From NCBI GenBank assembly GCA_011046315.1, contig DSAU01000095.1:1-8619 (forward strand): a stretch of DNA of 8,619 nt. The letters are read 5' to 3'. A program made the translations under genes and the position numbers. Shown in pieces: positions 1-5,997 of this stretch (positions are counted from its first letter, which is position 1; the number at the start of each line of letters is the position of its first letter). The notes below the pieces were generated by a model, which was given only the letters and a program-made list of their open reading frames with translations, did not search any database and was not told the origin of the DNA. The stretch is from a bacterium (lineage in GTDB: Bacteria > Zhuqueibacterota > Zhuqueibacteria > Thermofontimicrobiales > Thermofontimicrobiaceae).

Positions 1-42
1 GAATATATGTGCAAATTAATATTTAAAAGTTCTATTATTGAG

Positions 43-74
43 ATTCCGGCATTCCGCTTCGCTCCAGCCGGAAT
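43..74. repeat. Palindromic intergenic repeat downstream of recJ
   Basis: An 8-bp inverted repeat, ATTCCGGC (43-50) and GCCGGAAT (67-74), encloses a GC-rich loop that itself repeats the ATTCCG word. Read on the minus strand it lies about 20 bases past the recJ stop, so it could form the 3' hairpin of the recJ transcript. No U-tract follows it, so it is not a typical intrinsic terminator. Its style (GTCATTCCGGC... on the minus strand) is that of dispersed palindromic repeats found between genes in many bacteria. Confidence 0.6.
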
Positions 75-93
75 GACAGGTGAACTATTACCT

Positions 94-1791
94 TTATCTT
101 AAATCTTTGACTCGCAATTGTAATGAGGTACGGCCCAGGTAGTTGTTCTCTTCAACGACGTAAGCCATGTCCAGATTGTACGCTCCTGGTTCGATTCGAT
201 AAATCAAATCGCCCAGATTAAAACCGATGGCGTCAAAAACCACACCATCCTGGCGAACGTGAAACTTCAGGTGATTTTTCCCGACAATGATAGGGGTTCC
301 AACTACTTGTAATTTATTGGTTTGAAAAACCGGTCGCATATTCTGGGGTCCGAAAGGCGCAAACATTTTTAACAACTGAACCAATCTGGGCGTAATCTCA
401 CTCAGGCGGATTTCACCGTCAATTCGCAGTTTGGGCTGCAACAACTCATCGGTCAATTGTTGTTGGGCTATTTCATTGAAGCGTTGACGAAAACCGTCGA
501 TGTTATTTTTGTCAATCATCAGCCCGGCAGCGTATTTGTGACCGCCAAAAGCAATGAGCAGGTCTTCGCATTGTTTAATTGCCTGGTAAATATCGAATCC
601 GGAAATGCTGCGAGCCGACCCCTTACCAACTTCAGTATCGATCGAAATCATCACCGTGGGTCGATAATATTTTTCCACCACCCTGGAAGCCACGATTCCG
701 ATCACACCGGGATGCCAGCCCTCCCTGGCTAATACCAGACCGTAGCTGTTTGAAAGATCAAACTGGCTGTCAACCATGGTCTGGGCGTTACGAAACGTTT
801 CTTCGTCAATGTCTTTTCGGATACGATTTTCGCTCTCCAAAATATTAGCGATTTTCCATGCCCTGGCCGGATCTTGGGTCGTTAGCAATTCAACCGCCAA
901 TTGAGCATCCCCCATCCTGCCGATAGCATTGATGCGCGGCGCCAGTATAAAGACAATCTGACCGGTACCAATAGGCTTGTCAGACATCCCGGCCACCTTG
1001 AGCAATGCTTTCAATCCCGGTTTCTCGGTGTTATTGATCATTCTCAGCCCCTCTTTGACGAAAATCCGGTTTTCATCAATCAGAGGAACAATATCAGCGG
1101 TGCTGCCAATGGCGACCAGGTCGCTAAACTGTTCGATGATTGAAGAATCGAGTTTCATCGTCTGAACCAACGCCTGACCCAGCTTGTAAGCAACGCCCAC
1201 GCCAGCGAGTTCTTGAAACGGGTAGTTCGAGTTTTTGCATTTGGGATTTAGTATGGCGAGCGCATGGGGGAGGTCCAGTCCTTCCTCGTGATGGTCACTT
1301 ATGATCACATCGATGTTGAATTTGCGGGCGTATTCCACTTCTTCCAACGCGGTGATTCCACAGTCCACTGAAATGATCAACGACACCTGATTTTTCAGCG
1401 CTTCATCAATACCGAATAGCGAAAGTCCGTATCCTTCTTGAATGCGATGGGGAATGTAAAAGATGACATCAGCGCCCAATTCTTGAAGCAGCAAGTACAA
1501 CACCGACACCGAGGTGATCCCATCGACATCATAATCGCCGTAGATTAATATCTTTTCTTTTTTATTTAACGCCTGGATAATGCGGTTTACTGCCTTTTCC
1601 ATGTCCGGCATCAGGAACGGATCATAAAGATCGTCGATGCTTCCCCGAAAAAAATGTTTTGCCTGGTCGAACGTATCAATGCCTCGATTTAGCAAAATTT
1701 TAGAGATGATTATTGGGATATTCAATCGTTGGGCATAACTTTCTATCAACTCTGCGTCGATATCATCAGCTTGAACCCATTTCAAATTCAT
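94..1791 (-). CDS. recJ: Single-stranded-DNA-specific exonuclease RecJ
   Basis: RecJ is a cytoplasmic 5'-3' exonuclease of the DHH phosphoesterase superfamily that degrades single-stranded DNA in RecF-pathway recombination, mismatch and base-excision repair. The 565-residue protein shows all expected motifs: YGDYDVDG (84-91), VDCG (142-145), the signature SDHH (165-168), GVGVAYK (197-203), APRINAIGR (284-292), then the DHHA1 half with HPGVIGIVASR (360-370) and GGHKYAAG (416-423), and a C-terminal OB-fold region. Length is normal for the family and nothing is missing. The frame stays open to 1842 with an extra 17 residues, but that earlier start lies inside the P1 helix of rnpB, while ATG 1791 has a GAGGG Shine-Dalgarno 8 bases upstream, so 1791 is chosen. 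It lies about 43 bases downstream of rnpB on the same strand and may be transcribed by read-through from it. Confidence 0.97.
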   Translation of the reverse strand: MNLKWVQADDIDAELIESYAQRLNIPIIISKILLNRGIDTFDQAKHFFRGSIDDLYDPFLMPDMEKAVNRIIQALNKKEKILIYGDYDVDGITSVSVLYLLLQELGADVIFYIPHRIQEGYGLSLFGIDEALKNQVSLIISVDCGITALEEVEYARKFNIDVIISDHHEEGLDLPHALAILNPKCKNSNYPFQELAGVGVAYKLGQALVQTMKLDSSIIEQFSDLVAIGSTADIVPLIDENRIFVKEGLRMINNTEKPGLKALLKVAGMSDKPIGTGQIVFILAPRINAIGRMGDAQLAVELLTTQDPARAWKIANILESENRIRKDIDEETFRNAQTMVDSQFDLSNSYGLVLAREGWHPGVIGIVASRVVEKYYRPTVMISIDTEVGKGSARSISGFDIYQAIKQCEDLLIAFGGHKYAAGLMIDKNNIDGFRQRFNEIAQQQLTDELLQPKLRIDGEIRLSEITPRLVQLLKMFAPFGPQNMRPVFQTNKLQVVGTPIIVGKNHLKFHVRQDGVVFDAIGFNLGDLIYRIEPGAYNLDMAYVVEENNYLGRTSLQLRVKDLR

Positions 1792-1834
1792 CAAGAACCC
1801 TCTATATATCAAATAACGTAATTTACAAAAATAA

Positions 1835-2189
1835 GCATCCAAACCAAAGCGATAAGCCGAATTCTGTCGTGGACGATCATTTCTCTGGGATCCTGATCAC
1901 TCAGAACCTCAAGCGACCTACCCGAGAATCAAACGAAGCGGGCAACTTCTCTTCTCTTATTTGGTCTTGCTCCGGGCGGGGTTTACCAGGCATTCTCTGT
2001 TACCAGAGAACCGGTGGGCTCTTACCCCACCTTTTCACCCTTGTCCCGCTTTAGCGGGACGGTATGTTTTCTGTGGCACTTTCCGTAGGCTCACACCTCC
2101 CTCATGTTATGAGGCGCCCTGCCCTGTGGAGTTCGGACTTTCCTCATCCGCCGGCTGGCGGACGCGATCGCCTGCCTTAGTTTGGATGC
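1835..2189 (-). ncRNA. rnpB: RNase P RNA, bacterial type A
   Basis: This is the catalytic RNA of ribonuclease P, which removes 5' leaders from pre-tRNAs. Minus-strand hallmarks are GAGGAAAGTCC near the 5' end (2135-2145), GGTAAGAGCCCACC (about 2011-2025), CCCGGAGCAAGACCAAATA (1958-1976), and ACAGAATTCGGCTTATC at the 3' end (1851-1867). The ends were set by the P1 helix: GCATCCAAAC at 2180-2189 pairs perfectly with GTTTGGATGC at 1835-1844. About 355 nt is a normal length, and the P15/P16 layout is type A. P12 is a perfect 7-bp stem with a UAAA loop (2045-2062). The P15-P16 region lacks the usual GGU that pairs with tRNA CCA (see findings). A U-rich stretch follows the 3' end. A weak -10-like TAAAAT lies at 2197-2202, but no convincing -35 box was found. 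Confidence 0.97.
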
Positions 2190-2412
2190 CTTTTCAATTT
2201 TATTGATCGATCAGCGCAACACACAGAAATCAAGATGCACTGCTATTAGATTAGATTTGTTACGAGCTTGAAAATAAAATATTTCTATTTTTTTTTACAG
2301 CAACGCTCGATCTAACCAGTTGCTGATATTAGGCAATATGGAACTACTGCAGCTCATTAGTCGTAATTCAACTACGATGCATTTTTATTTGAGACCCGGT
2401 CGCTCCTTGGGA

Positions 2413-3141
2413 TCATTGAGCAGTTAGTTCAGCCTTCTCATTAATTGTCGGCGGGATCAGTATACGTCCACATGTTTCGCAAAGGATGATCTGATCCATT
2501 TTACGAACTTCCATCACTGTCTGTGCCGGGATGGTGGCGAAACATCCGCTGCAGGTATATTTGTTAACCTCAGCCACAGCGAAACCGTCCTTTCCCTTGC
2601 TGATTCGCTGGTATTGATAATAAAGTCTGCGATCCATCGATTTAATAATCAGCTCGCGTTCCTGTATCAGATTTTTTTGTTGGGATTCGGTTTGCGCCAT
2701 TTTTTCTTTCAGCATGGCTTCATGTTTTTTCAACTGTTCCCGGCATTGCGAAACCTGGCTATCCAATTGTTCGACCTGCTGCTCCAGTTGTTCTTCCTGC
2801 TCCAACAATTGGACGCCCTTAATTTCGGCGTCGTTTATTTTTGCTTCCACCGACTCTATCTCAGCCGTGATGGCGTCGTACTCCTTGTTGGTCTTTACCG
2901 AATATATTTTTTCCTGATATTTTTCTAAGCTATTGTTTAATTGGTCAATTTCCGATTTGTTAATTACAAGCTCTTTTTTGCATTGCGTCAATTCGCTTTG
3001 ATTTTGGTTCAGTTGCGCTGTCAATTCGGACAATTCATCCTTAAGCTGTTCAACCTTTTCAGGAAGATCACCTTTAAACGCTTCCAATTCCATTAAGCGA
3101 TTGTCTAAATTTTGCAGATGTGCCAGTTCCGAGAAATCCAT
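2413..3141 (-). CDS. Coiled-coil protein with C-terminal C4 zinc ribbon (CT398/DUF164-like)
   Basis: This 242-residue protein consists of a long coiled-coil hairpin followed by a treble-clef-like zinc ribbon. Residues about 5-170 are rich in Glu, Gln, Lys and Leu heptads, and contain the family landmark VKTNKEYDAITAEIE (82-96) at the turn region. The C-terminus has the metal site C197-x2-C200 ... C221-x2-C224. This architecture matches the zf-RING_7 / C4-type zinc-ribbon family, whose biochemical role is not settled; suggestions include RNA or DNA binding. Members are often encoded near NIF3-like genes, RNase H or rnpB, and here rnpB lies 223 bases downstream on the same strand. The ATG at 3141 has GGGAGG about 10 bases upstream. 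A terminator-bearing structured region 55 bases upstream of the start may control it. Confidence 0.9.
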   Translation of the reverse strand: MDFSELAHLQNLDNRLMELEAFKGDLPEKVEQLKDELSELTAQLNQNQSELTQCKKELVINKSEIDQLNNSLEKYQEKIYSVKTNKEYDAITAEIESVEAKINDAEIKGVQLLEQEEQLEQQVEQLDSQVSQCREQLKKHEAMLKEKMAQTESQQKNLIQERELIIKSMDRRLYYQYQRISKGKDGFAVAEVNKYTCSGCFATIPAQTVMEVRKMDQIILCETCGRILIPPTINEKAELTAQ

Positions 3142-3196
3142 TTAATAGTTGCCTCCCATCAATTATATTTTTTCCTTCCATGTCCATTGAACGAAT

Positions 3197-3227
3197 AAAA
3201 AAAAATGCACCATCAAAATCAGGTGCA
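3197..3227 (-). terminator. Strong intrinsic terminator without an obvious upstream gene
   Basis: Read on the minus strand, TGCACC (3222-3227 on the opposite strand) and GGTGCA (3206-3211 on the opposite strand) form a 6-bp stem around a 10-base loop, directly followed by nine U (A-run at 3197-3205). The nearest minus-strand gene upstream ends at 4171, nearly a kilobase away, so this more likely ends a small RNA or acts as an attenuator before the zinc-ribbon gene that starts at 3141. Confidence 0.8.
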
Positions 3228-3361
3228 CTCTTTATAGATAAACTGCTGTATGCAGTTGCGGCTTGACATAGTTTTAGCCGGTAGTTGCAAAAATATTACC
3301 CGGCGTTGACAGGCGCCTTTTTGCTGTTCAAATGTTTGGACCCAAAAATCGATCATTTTGA
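3197..3361 (-). ncRNA. Candidate structured small RNA or attenuated leader
   Basis: About 165 nt run on the minus strand from a promoter candidate (TTGATA 3389-3394, TAAAAT 3368-3373, 15-bp spacer) to the terminator above. Between them, in transcription order, are GCCGGGTA (3297-3304) pairing with TACCGGC (3277-3283) with one bulge; CGGCT (3276-3280) pairing with AGCCG (3259-3263), which competes for the same bases; and AACTGC/GCAGTT with a 5-base loop (3241-3257). A CGGC-N-TTGACA word occurs twice on the plus strand. I do not recognise it as a known riboswitch class, 6S RNA, SRP RNA or tmRNA. The terminator and the competing helices are seen directly; an RNA product is inferred. Confidence 0.45.
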
Positions 3362-3367
3362 TTCAAT

Positions 3368-3394
3368 ATTTTATTTTTATCCGGTTGCTATCAA
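3368..3394 (-). promoter_or_regulatory. Promoter candidate for the structured RNA / zinc-ribbon leader
   Basis: Minus-strand TTGATA (3389-3394) and TAAAAT (3368-3373) are separated by 15 bp, slightly short for sigma70. Transcription would start near 3361 and run into the structured region and terminator. Confidence 0.35.
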
Positions 3395-3508
3395 GAGTGT
3401 ATTTTATTTCTAAAGGTAAAATATACAAAACTCATAAAAAACATGCAAGCGAAAAATTGTTCAAATTCAGATATTTCGAATTTCTGCAAAATTTAGAAAC
3501 GCAGATAT

Positions 3509-3597
3509 TTGATACATAAATAACAAACGATATATTATCGATATAATAAGAAAAAGGAAAGGATTATTAAATGTCCTATCCCGCTAAATTGGGATAG
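3509..3597 (+). promoter_or_regulatory. Orphan promoter and ribosome site leading into a repeat hairpin
   Basis: TTGATA (3509-3514), 16 bp, then TATATT (3531-3536), with TATAAT also at 3542-3547, is followed by AAGGAAAGG (about 3554-3562) and ATG at 3571. The frame ends after eight codons at 3597, because the sequence enters a hairpin, CTATCCC-GCTAAATT-GGGATAG. It looks like the 5' signals of a gene whose body is gone, but in AT-rich DNA this could be chance. Confidence 0.25.
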
Positions 3598-3992
3598 AAA
3601 GCCAATGTTTGTAGTACATCAGTCATGGGCGGAGACGTAGACAGATGCCATCGCTTTATTTGTAAAAATATTTGAAATAGATAGCTTGATTTAACATAAA
3701 TTATTCATAAACTTAATAATTCTGGACTAAAGTCCAACTTTTATGCAGATTTTGGCTACCTCCAGCTTTAAAGCTGGGGTTAGCCAATTGTTCAATTAGT
3801 TGGGCTTCAGCCCAAATTTGTGAATAATTCAAGTTAAAAATTTTATCAACTGTCAAATAATCAGATTATCAAGCGATGGCATCTGTGTTCCGCCTGTAAA
3901 TGAGGCGGTACGAAAGTTTAGCAACGGGGCTTCCACAACAAATTCATTAGGCGCGGCTCTCTGATAGCTGTTTTTAACGCAACAACCTCTTT
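3577..3992. mobile_element. Element A: nested inverted-repeat, non-coding, MITE-like element (extent approximate)
   Basis: AGATGCCATCGCTT (3643-3656) is perfectly mirrored by AAGCGATGGCATCT (3871-3884), with GGCGGA/TCCGCC (3628-3633, 3889-3894) outside. Inside, a second inverted pair of 21 bases (3691-3711 and 3817-3837) matches at 18 positions. The core carries three hairpins: TGGAC-TAAA-GTCCA (3723-3736), a 36-base hairpin with a TTAA loop (3752-3787), and TTGGGC-TTCA-GCCCAA (3800-3815). Flanking hairpins lie at 3575-3597 and 3890-3908 (CCGCCT/AGGCGG). There is no plausible coding content. The same terminal words recur in element B. Outer ends and target duplications could not be fixed. Confidence 0.7.
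3894..3992. other. Right flank of element A, no supported gene
   Basis: This stretch holds the outer hairpin of element A and about 80 bases of unexplained sequence. A 47-residue minus-strand frame (3853-3996) crosses it, but that frame reads through the element's inverted repeat and has no ribosome site, so no gene is called. Confidence 0.4.
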
Positions 3993-4158
3993 TCATAACA
4001 GTACTTTTGAGAATGTTTCATCCGCAAAAAAAAAAATCTCGCTATGACGAACAATTCCATTGTTAACAACGAATCCCTTTCGTTCCTGGTTTGATAAGAT
4101 CCCAATATGCAGGATTCATGTCTCTGTCAACATGCTGGAATTTGATATTTGCGGTCAT
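3993..4158 (-). pseudogene. Short frameshifted ORF remnant behind the flavoprotein gene
   Basis: An ATG at 4158, 12 bases after the nitronate monooxygenase stop, opens a protein-like frame beginning MTANIKFQHVDRDM and containing NPAYWDLIKPGTKG, which stops at TAA 4063-4065. Shifting one base within an AAAGGG run (about 4075-4082) restores a frame that reads on as FVVNNGIVRHSEIFFFADE and ends at TGA 3993-3995. The total is 166 bases, that is 55 codons plus one base, as expected for a single inserted base. An 11-T run also lies inside it. I do not recognise the protein. No good Shine-Dalgarno precedes it. It may be a decayed small gene, a fragment of a larger one, or a sequencing error in a real small gene. 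Confidence 0.35.
4029..4045. repeat. 17-bp direct repeat, copy 1
   Basis: AAAAAAAATCTCGCTAT is identical to the copy at 5459-5475. The two copies flank the flavoprotein gene in direct orientation. Confidence 0.75.
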
Positions 4159-4170
4159 TTTTCATAAAAA

Positions 4171-5238
4171 TCAAGCTGCTTTGAGATCAGCGCAAAGCTC
4201 CGCAATCAACTCCTTTACCGAGACGATTTTGTTAATTCGGTAAGCATTTTCTCCGCAAAAAATTAATCCATGATCGACATCGCCAGCCCAGGAATTCAGC
4301 AATGCCTTTGCGATACAGTATTTCGCTTTATCGATCTTACAAGCGGAAAGACATCGGTATTTGCATTTTATCCGGTATTTGCCGTTAGATTCCACATCGC
4401 GCAGAAATTTATTCTTAATGGCGCGACCAGGCATACCGACCGGACTTTTGATGATGACAATATCATCGCGGGATGATTCCAGATATGCCTGCTTAAATTC
4501 AGGGGAAACATCACATTCATCAGTACAAACAAAACGCGTTCCCATCTGCACGCCTGAAGCTCCCAGGGATAACATCCGCGCGATGTCTTTTCCGTCGTAG
4601 ACGCCGCCACCAACAATGATGGGAATTTTTTTGCCATATTTTTCTTGATAACTTTTCACCGTCGACAAAACATCCGGCAACAGCTTCTCCAGGGAATAGT
4701 CATCAATTTTTTCCAACTGTTCTATGGAAAATCCGAGATGACCGCCAGCCAGCGGACCTTCCAGGATAAATCCATCGGGCACCCTTTGGTAGCGTTTATC
4801 CCAACTGCGAAGTATCAATCCCGCGGCTCTCCCGGAGCTGACGATCGGGACAAGGTTGACGGAATCATCGGCGACAATTTCAGGTAATTTTAGCGGCAGT
4901 CCGGCGCCCATGACGATCATCTTGATGCCCTCTTTAACCGCCGACTTGATCAGCTCAGCCGCGTTACTCAGCGCCTCCATCACGTTTATGGCAAGATTGC
5001 CTGAGGTCAAACCTTTAGCTTTCCTGATTTCTCGAATCAGGGCTTCGTTTGAAGTCTGTATGTATTTTTTCGAATTAGCATTAATATCACCGAGGGCGAT
5101 ACTTGAGATTGTACCGATTCCACCCTGGTTTGCCACTGCGGCTGCAAGCGAAGCCAGCGACACGCGCACACCCATACCGCCTTGTACCAAAGGGATTTCC
5201 GATACCATCGTTCCGATGTGAAGCCTTGGAATCTTCAT
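4171..5238 (-). CDS. Nitronate monooxygenase / FabK-like NAD(P)H-dependent flavin oxidoreductase
   Basis: This 355-residue TIM-barrel FMN enzyme belongs to the 2-nitropropane dioxygenase family (NMO/FabK). Members oxidise nitronates or reduce enoyl-ACP. Sequence landmarks are LVQGGMGVRVSLASLAAAVA (17-36), NLAINVM (81-87), GPLAGGHLGF with the family His167 (161-170), the phosphate-binding GGGVYDGKDIARMLSLGASG (210-229) and VQMGTRF (230-236). A C-terminal segment carries C292-x3-C296-x3-C300-x7-C308 before FCGENAYR, seen in one NMO subgroup and possibly structural or metal-binding. The frame is open from a GTG at 5250, but GTGGAG there serves as the Shine-Dalgarno for ATG 5238, so 5238 is chosen. 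The gene stands alone; a palindrome lies 87 bases upstream of the start. Whether it is a true NMO or an enoyl-ACP reductase cannot be decided from sequence alone. Confidence 0.92.
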   Translation of the reverse strand: MKIPRLHIGTMVSEIPLVQGGMGVRVSLASLAAAVANQGGIGTISSIALGDINANSKKYIQTSNEALIREIRKAKGLTSGNLAINVMEALSNAAELIKSAVKEGIKMIVMGAGLPLKLPEIVADDSVNLVPIVSSGRAAGLILRSWDKRYQRVPDGFILEGPLAGGHLGFSIEQLEKIDDYSLEKLLPDVLSTVKSYQEKYGKKIPIIVGGGVYDGKDIARMLSLGASGVQMGTRFVCTDECDVSPEFKQAYLESSRDDIVIIKSPVGMPGRAIKNKFLRDVESNGKYRIKCKYRCLSACKIDKAKYCIAKALLNSWAGDVDHGLIFCGENAYRINKIVSVKELIAELCADLKAA

Positions 5239-5324
5239 CGTTTTCTCCACTTTGTTAAACTGAATTATTTTTGATTTGAATGATTAGCTGAAATTTAAGT
5301 GAACCTGTTTTTATTGGGGATAGC

Positions 5325-5354
5325 TGTAGTGAAGCGTTGTGACCGTTCACTACA
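5325..5354. promoter_or_regulatory. Palindrome upstream of the flavoprotein gene, possible operator
   Basis: TGTAGTGAA (5325-5333) and TTCACTACA (5346-5354) are perfect 9-bp inverted arms around a 12-base centre, 87 bp upstream of the start at 5238. No U-tract follows on either strand, so a protein-binding operator is more likely than a terminator. No regulator gene for it is in the window. Confidence 0.4.
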
Positions 5355-5664
5355 CTCGCCCAAAAATTGAAAATTTGCTCCAACCGTTTTCAACTGCTCA
5401 TTCATATTTATAAATTGAAACTAACCATCCGCTCAAATTAATATCAATGATCAGTCACAAAAAAAATCTCGCTATTTAGCAAATCATGCGCATGATAAAA
5501 AATTGAGCTGAGTTCAATGATAAAAGATAGACCGATTCGCGGTTGAAAAATTATAAAAAGCGCGGTTGGCTATTTTTTTAACAACCGATCATCAGGCGCA
5601 AGCATTCAATTGGACTTAATTTTTTTATGATCAAATTCCAATTTGGAACGTTAAATAAAATATT
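5355..5664. other. AT-rich spacer between the flavoprotein gene and element C
   Basis: Apart from the 17-bp repeat at 5459 and a weak hairpin, CGGTTG/CAACCG (5563-5568, 5582-5587), I see no gene, RNA or clear regulatory site here. Confidence 0.6.
5459..5475. repeat. 17-bp direct repeat, copy 2
   Basis: AAAAAAAATCTCGCTAT is identical to 4029-4045, on the other side of the flavoprotein gene. The surrounding sequence (TTTAGC after, TCAGTCAC before) does not match copy 1, so the identity stops at the 17-mer. Confidence 0.75.
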
Positions 5665-5849
5665 CAAACAATGTAACCGATCACAGGATGTATCTAGAAG
5701 CCGTTGAAACGGCTTCGGACATGTTTCGTTAATGCAGTCAACACCATGATCCCGCCAGGGCGGGATGGTGCCATAATCATCTCAAAATAACTCCTGCAAC
5801 CGCTTCAGCGGTTTTTATTCATTCACCCTGTGATCGGTTACCAAACAAT
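5665..5849. mobile_element. Element C: 169-bp MITE with IS66-type ends and 8-bp target duplication
   Basis: The element spans 5673-5841. Its ends are perfect 15-bp inverted repeats, GTAACCGATCACAGG (5673-5687) and its complement (5827-5841), with partial similarity continuing inward. Directly abutting on both sides is CAAACAAT (5665-5672 and 5842-5849), a perfect 8-bp direct repeat that reads as a target-site duplication. Ends starting GTAA with 8-bp duplications are the known pattern of the IS66 family. The interior has no coding frame and carries three hairpins: GAAGCCGT-TGAA-ACGGCTTC (5697-5716), a CACCAT...CCCGCC/GGCGGG...TGGTG hairpin (5742-5770) and AACCGC-TTCA-GCGGTT (5798-5813). It lies upstream of the histidine kinase gene. 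A transposase must be supplied from elsewhere. Confidence 0.85.
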
Positions 5850-5936
5850 TCATTTTAGTTGTTGAGTTTTCAAAAGTTGAAATGTCTCCGAAAACTGGTG
5901 ATTGGAATTTCTACTAATACCATTTTCACTGGTTAA

Positions 5937-5942
5937 TATAAT
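5937..5942 (+). promoter_or_regulatory. Possible -10 element of the two-component operon
   Basis: A perfect TATAAT lies 55 bases upstream of the kinase start, giving a leader of about 50 nt. No recognisable -35 box is at the right distance, so an activator may be needed or the match may be chance. ACTGGT occurs twice just upstream (5894-5899, 5928-5933). Confidence 0.3.
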
Positions 5943-5997
5943 AAATAAAAATTTTAAGTACTGTAAAAGAAATGTAAAACTATCAAAGCAGGTCACG

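Noticed and set aside
1961..2206. Plus-strand open frame across the rnpB region
   Set aside because: It is the antisense of the RNase P RNA, whose conserved cores account for the sequence.
3301..3325. Plus-strand GGCG...CGCC followed by TTTTT as a terminator
   Set aside because: The stem is only four base pairs and no plus-strand gene precedes it; the minus-strand structure explains the region better.
3571..3597. Eight-codon ORF after a Shine-Dalgarno-like stretch
   Set aside because: Too short to support as a gene and formed by a palindromic hairpin; kept only as a finding about orphan signals.
3853..3996. A 47-residue minus-strand frame whose ATG overlaps the remnant's stop (ATGA)
   Set aside because: Most of it reads through the inverted repeat of element A, has no ribosome site, and its end is fixed by repeat sequence rather than by a protein domain.
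5563..5587. CGGTTG/CAACCG hairpin with a T-rich loop as a terminator
   Set aside because: The T-run is in the loop, not after the stem, so it does not have terminator form.
5894..5933. Direct ACTGGT repeat as a response-regulator binding site
   Set aside because: The 34-bp spacing does not match the roughly 10-11 bp direct repeats usual for OmpR-family regulators, and six bases can recur by chance.
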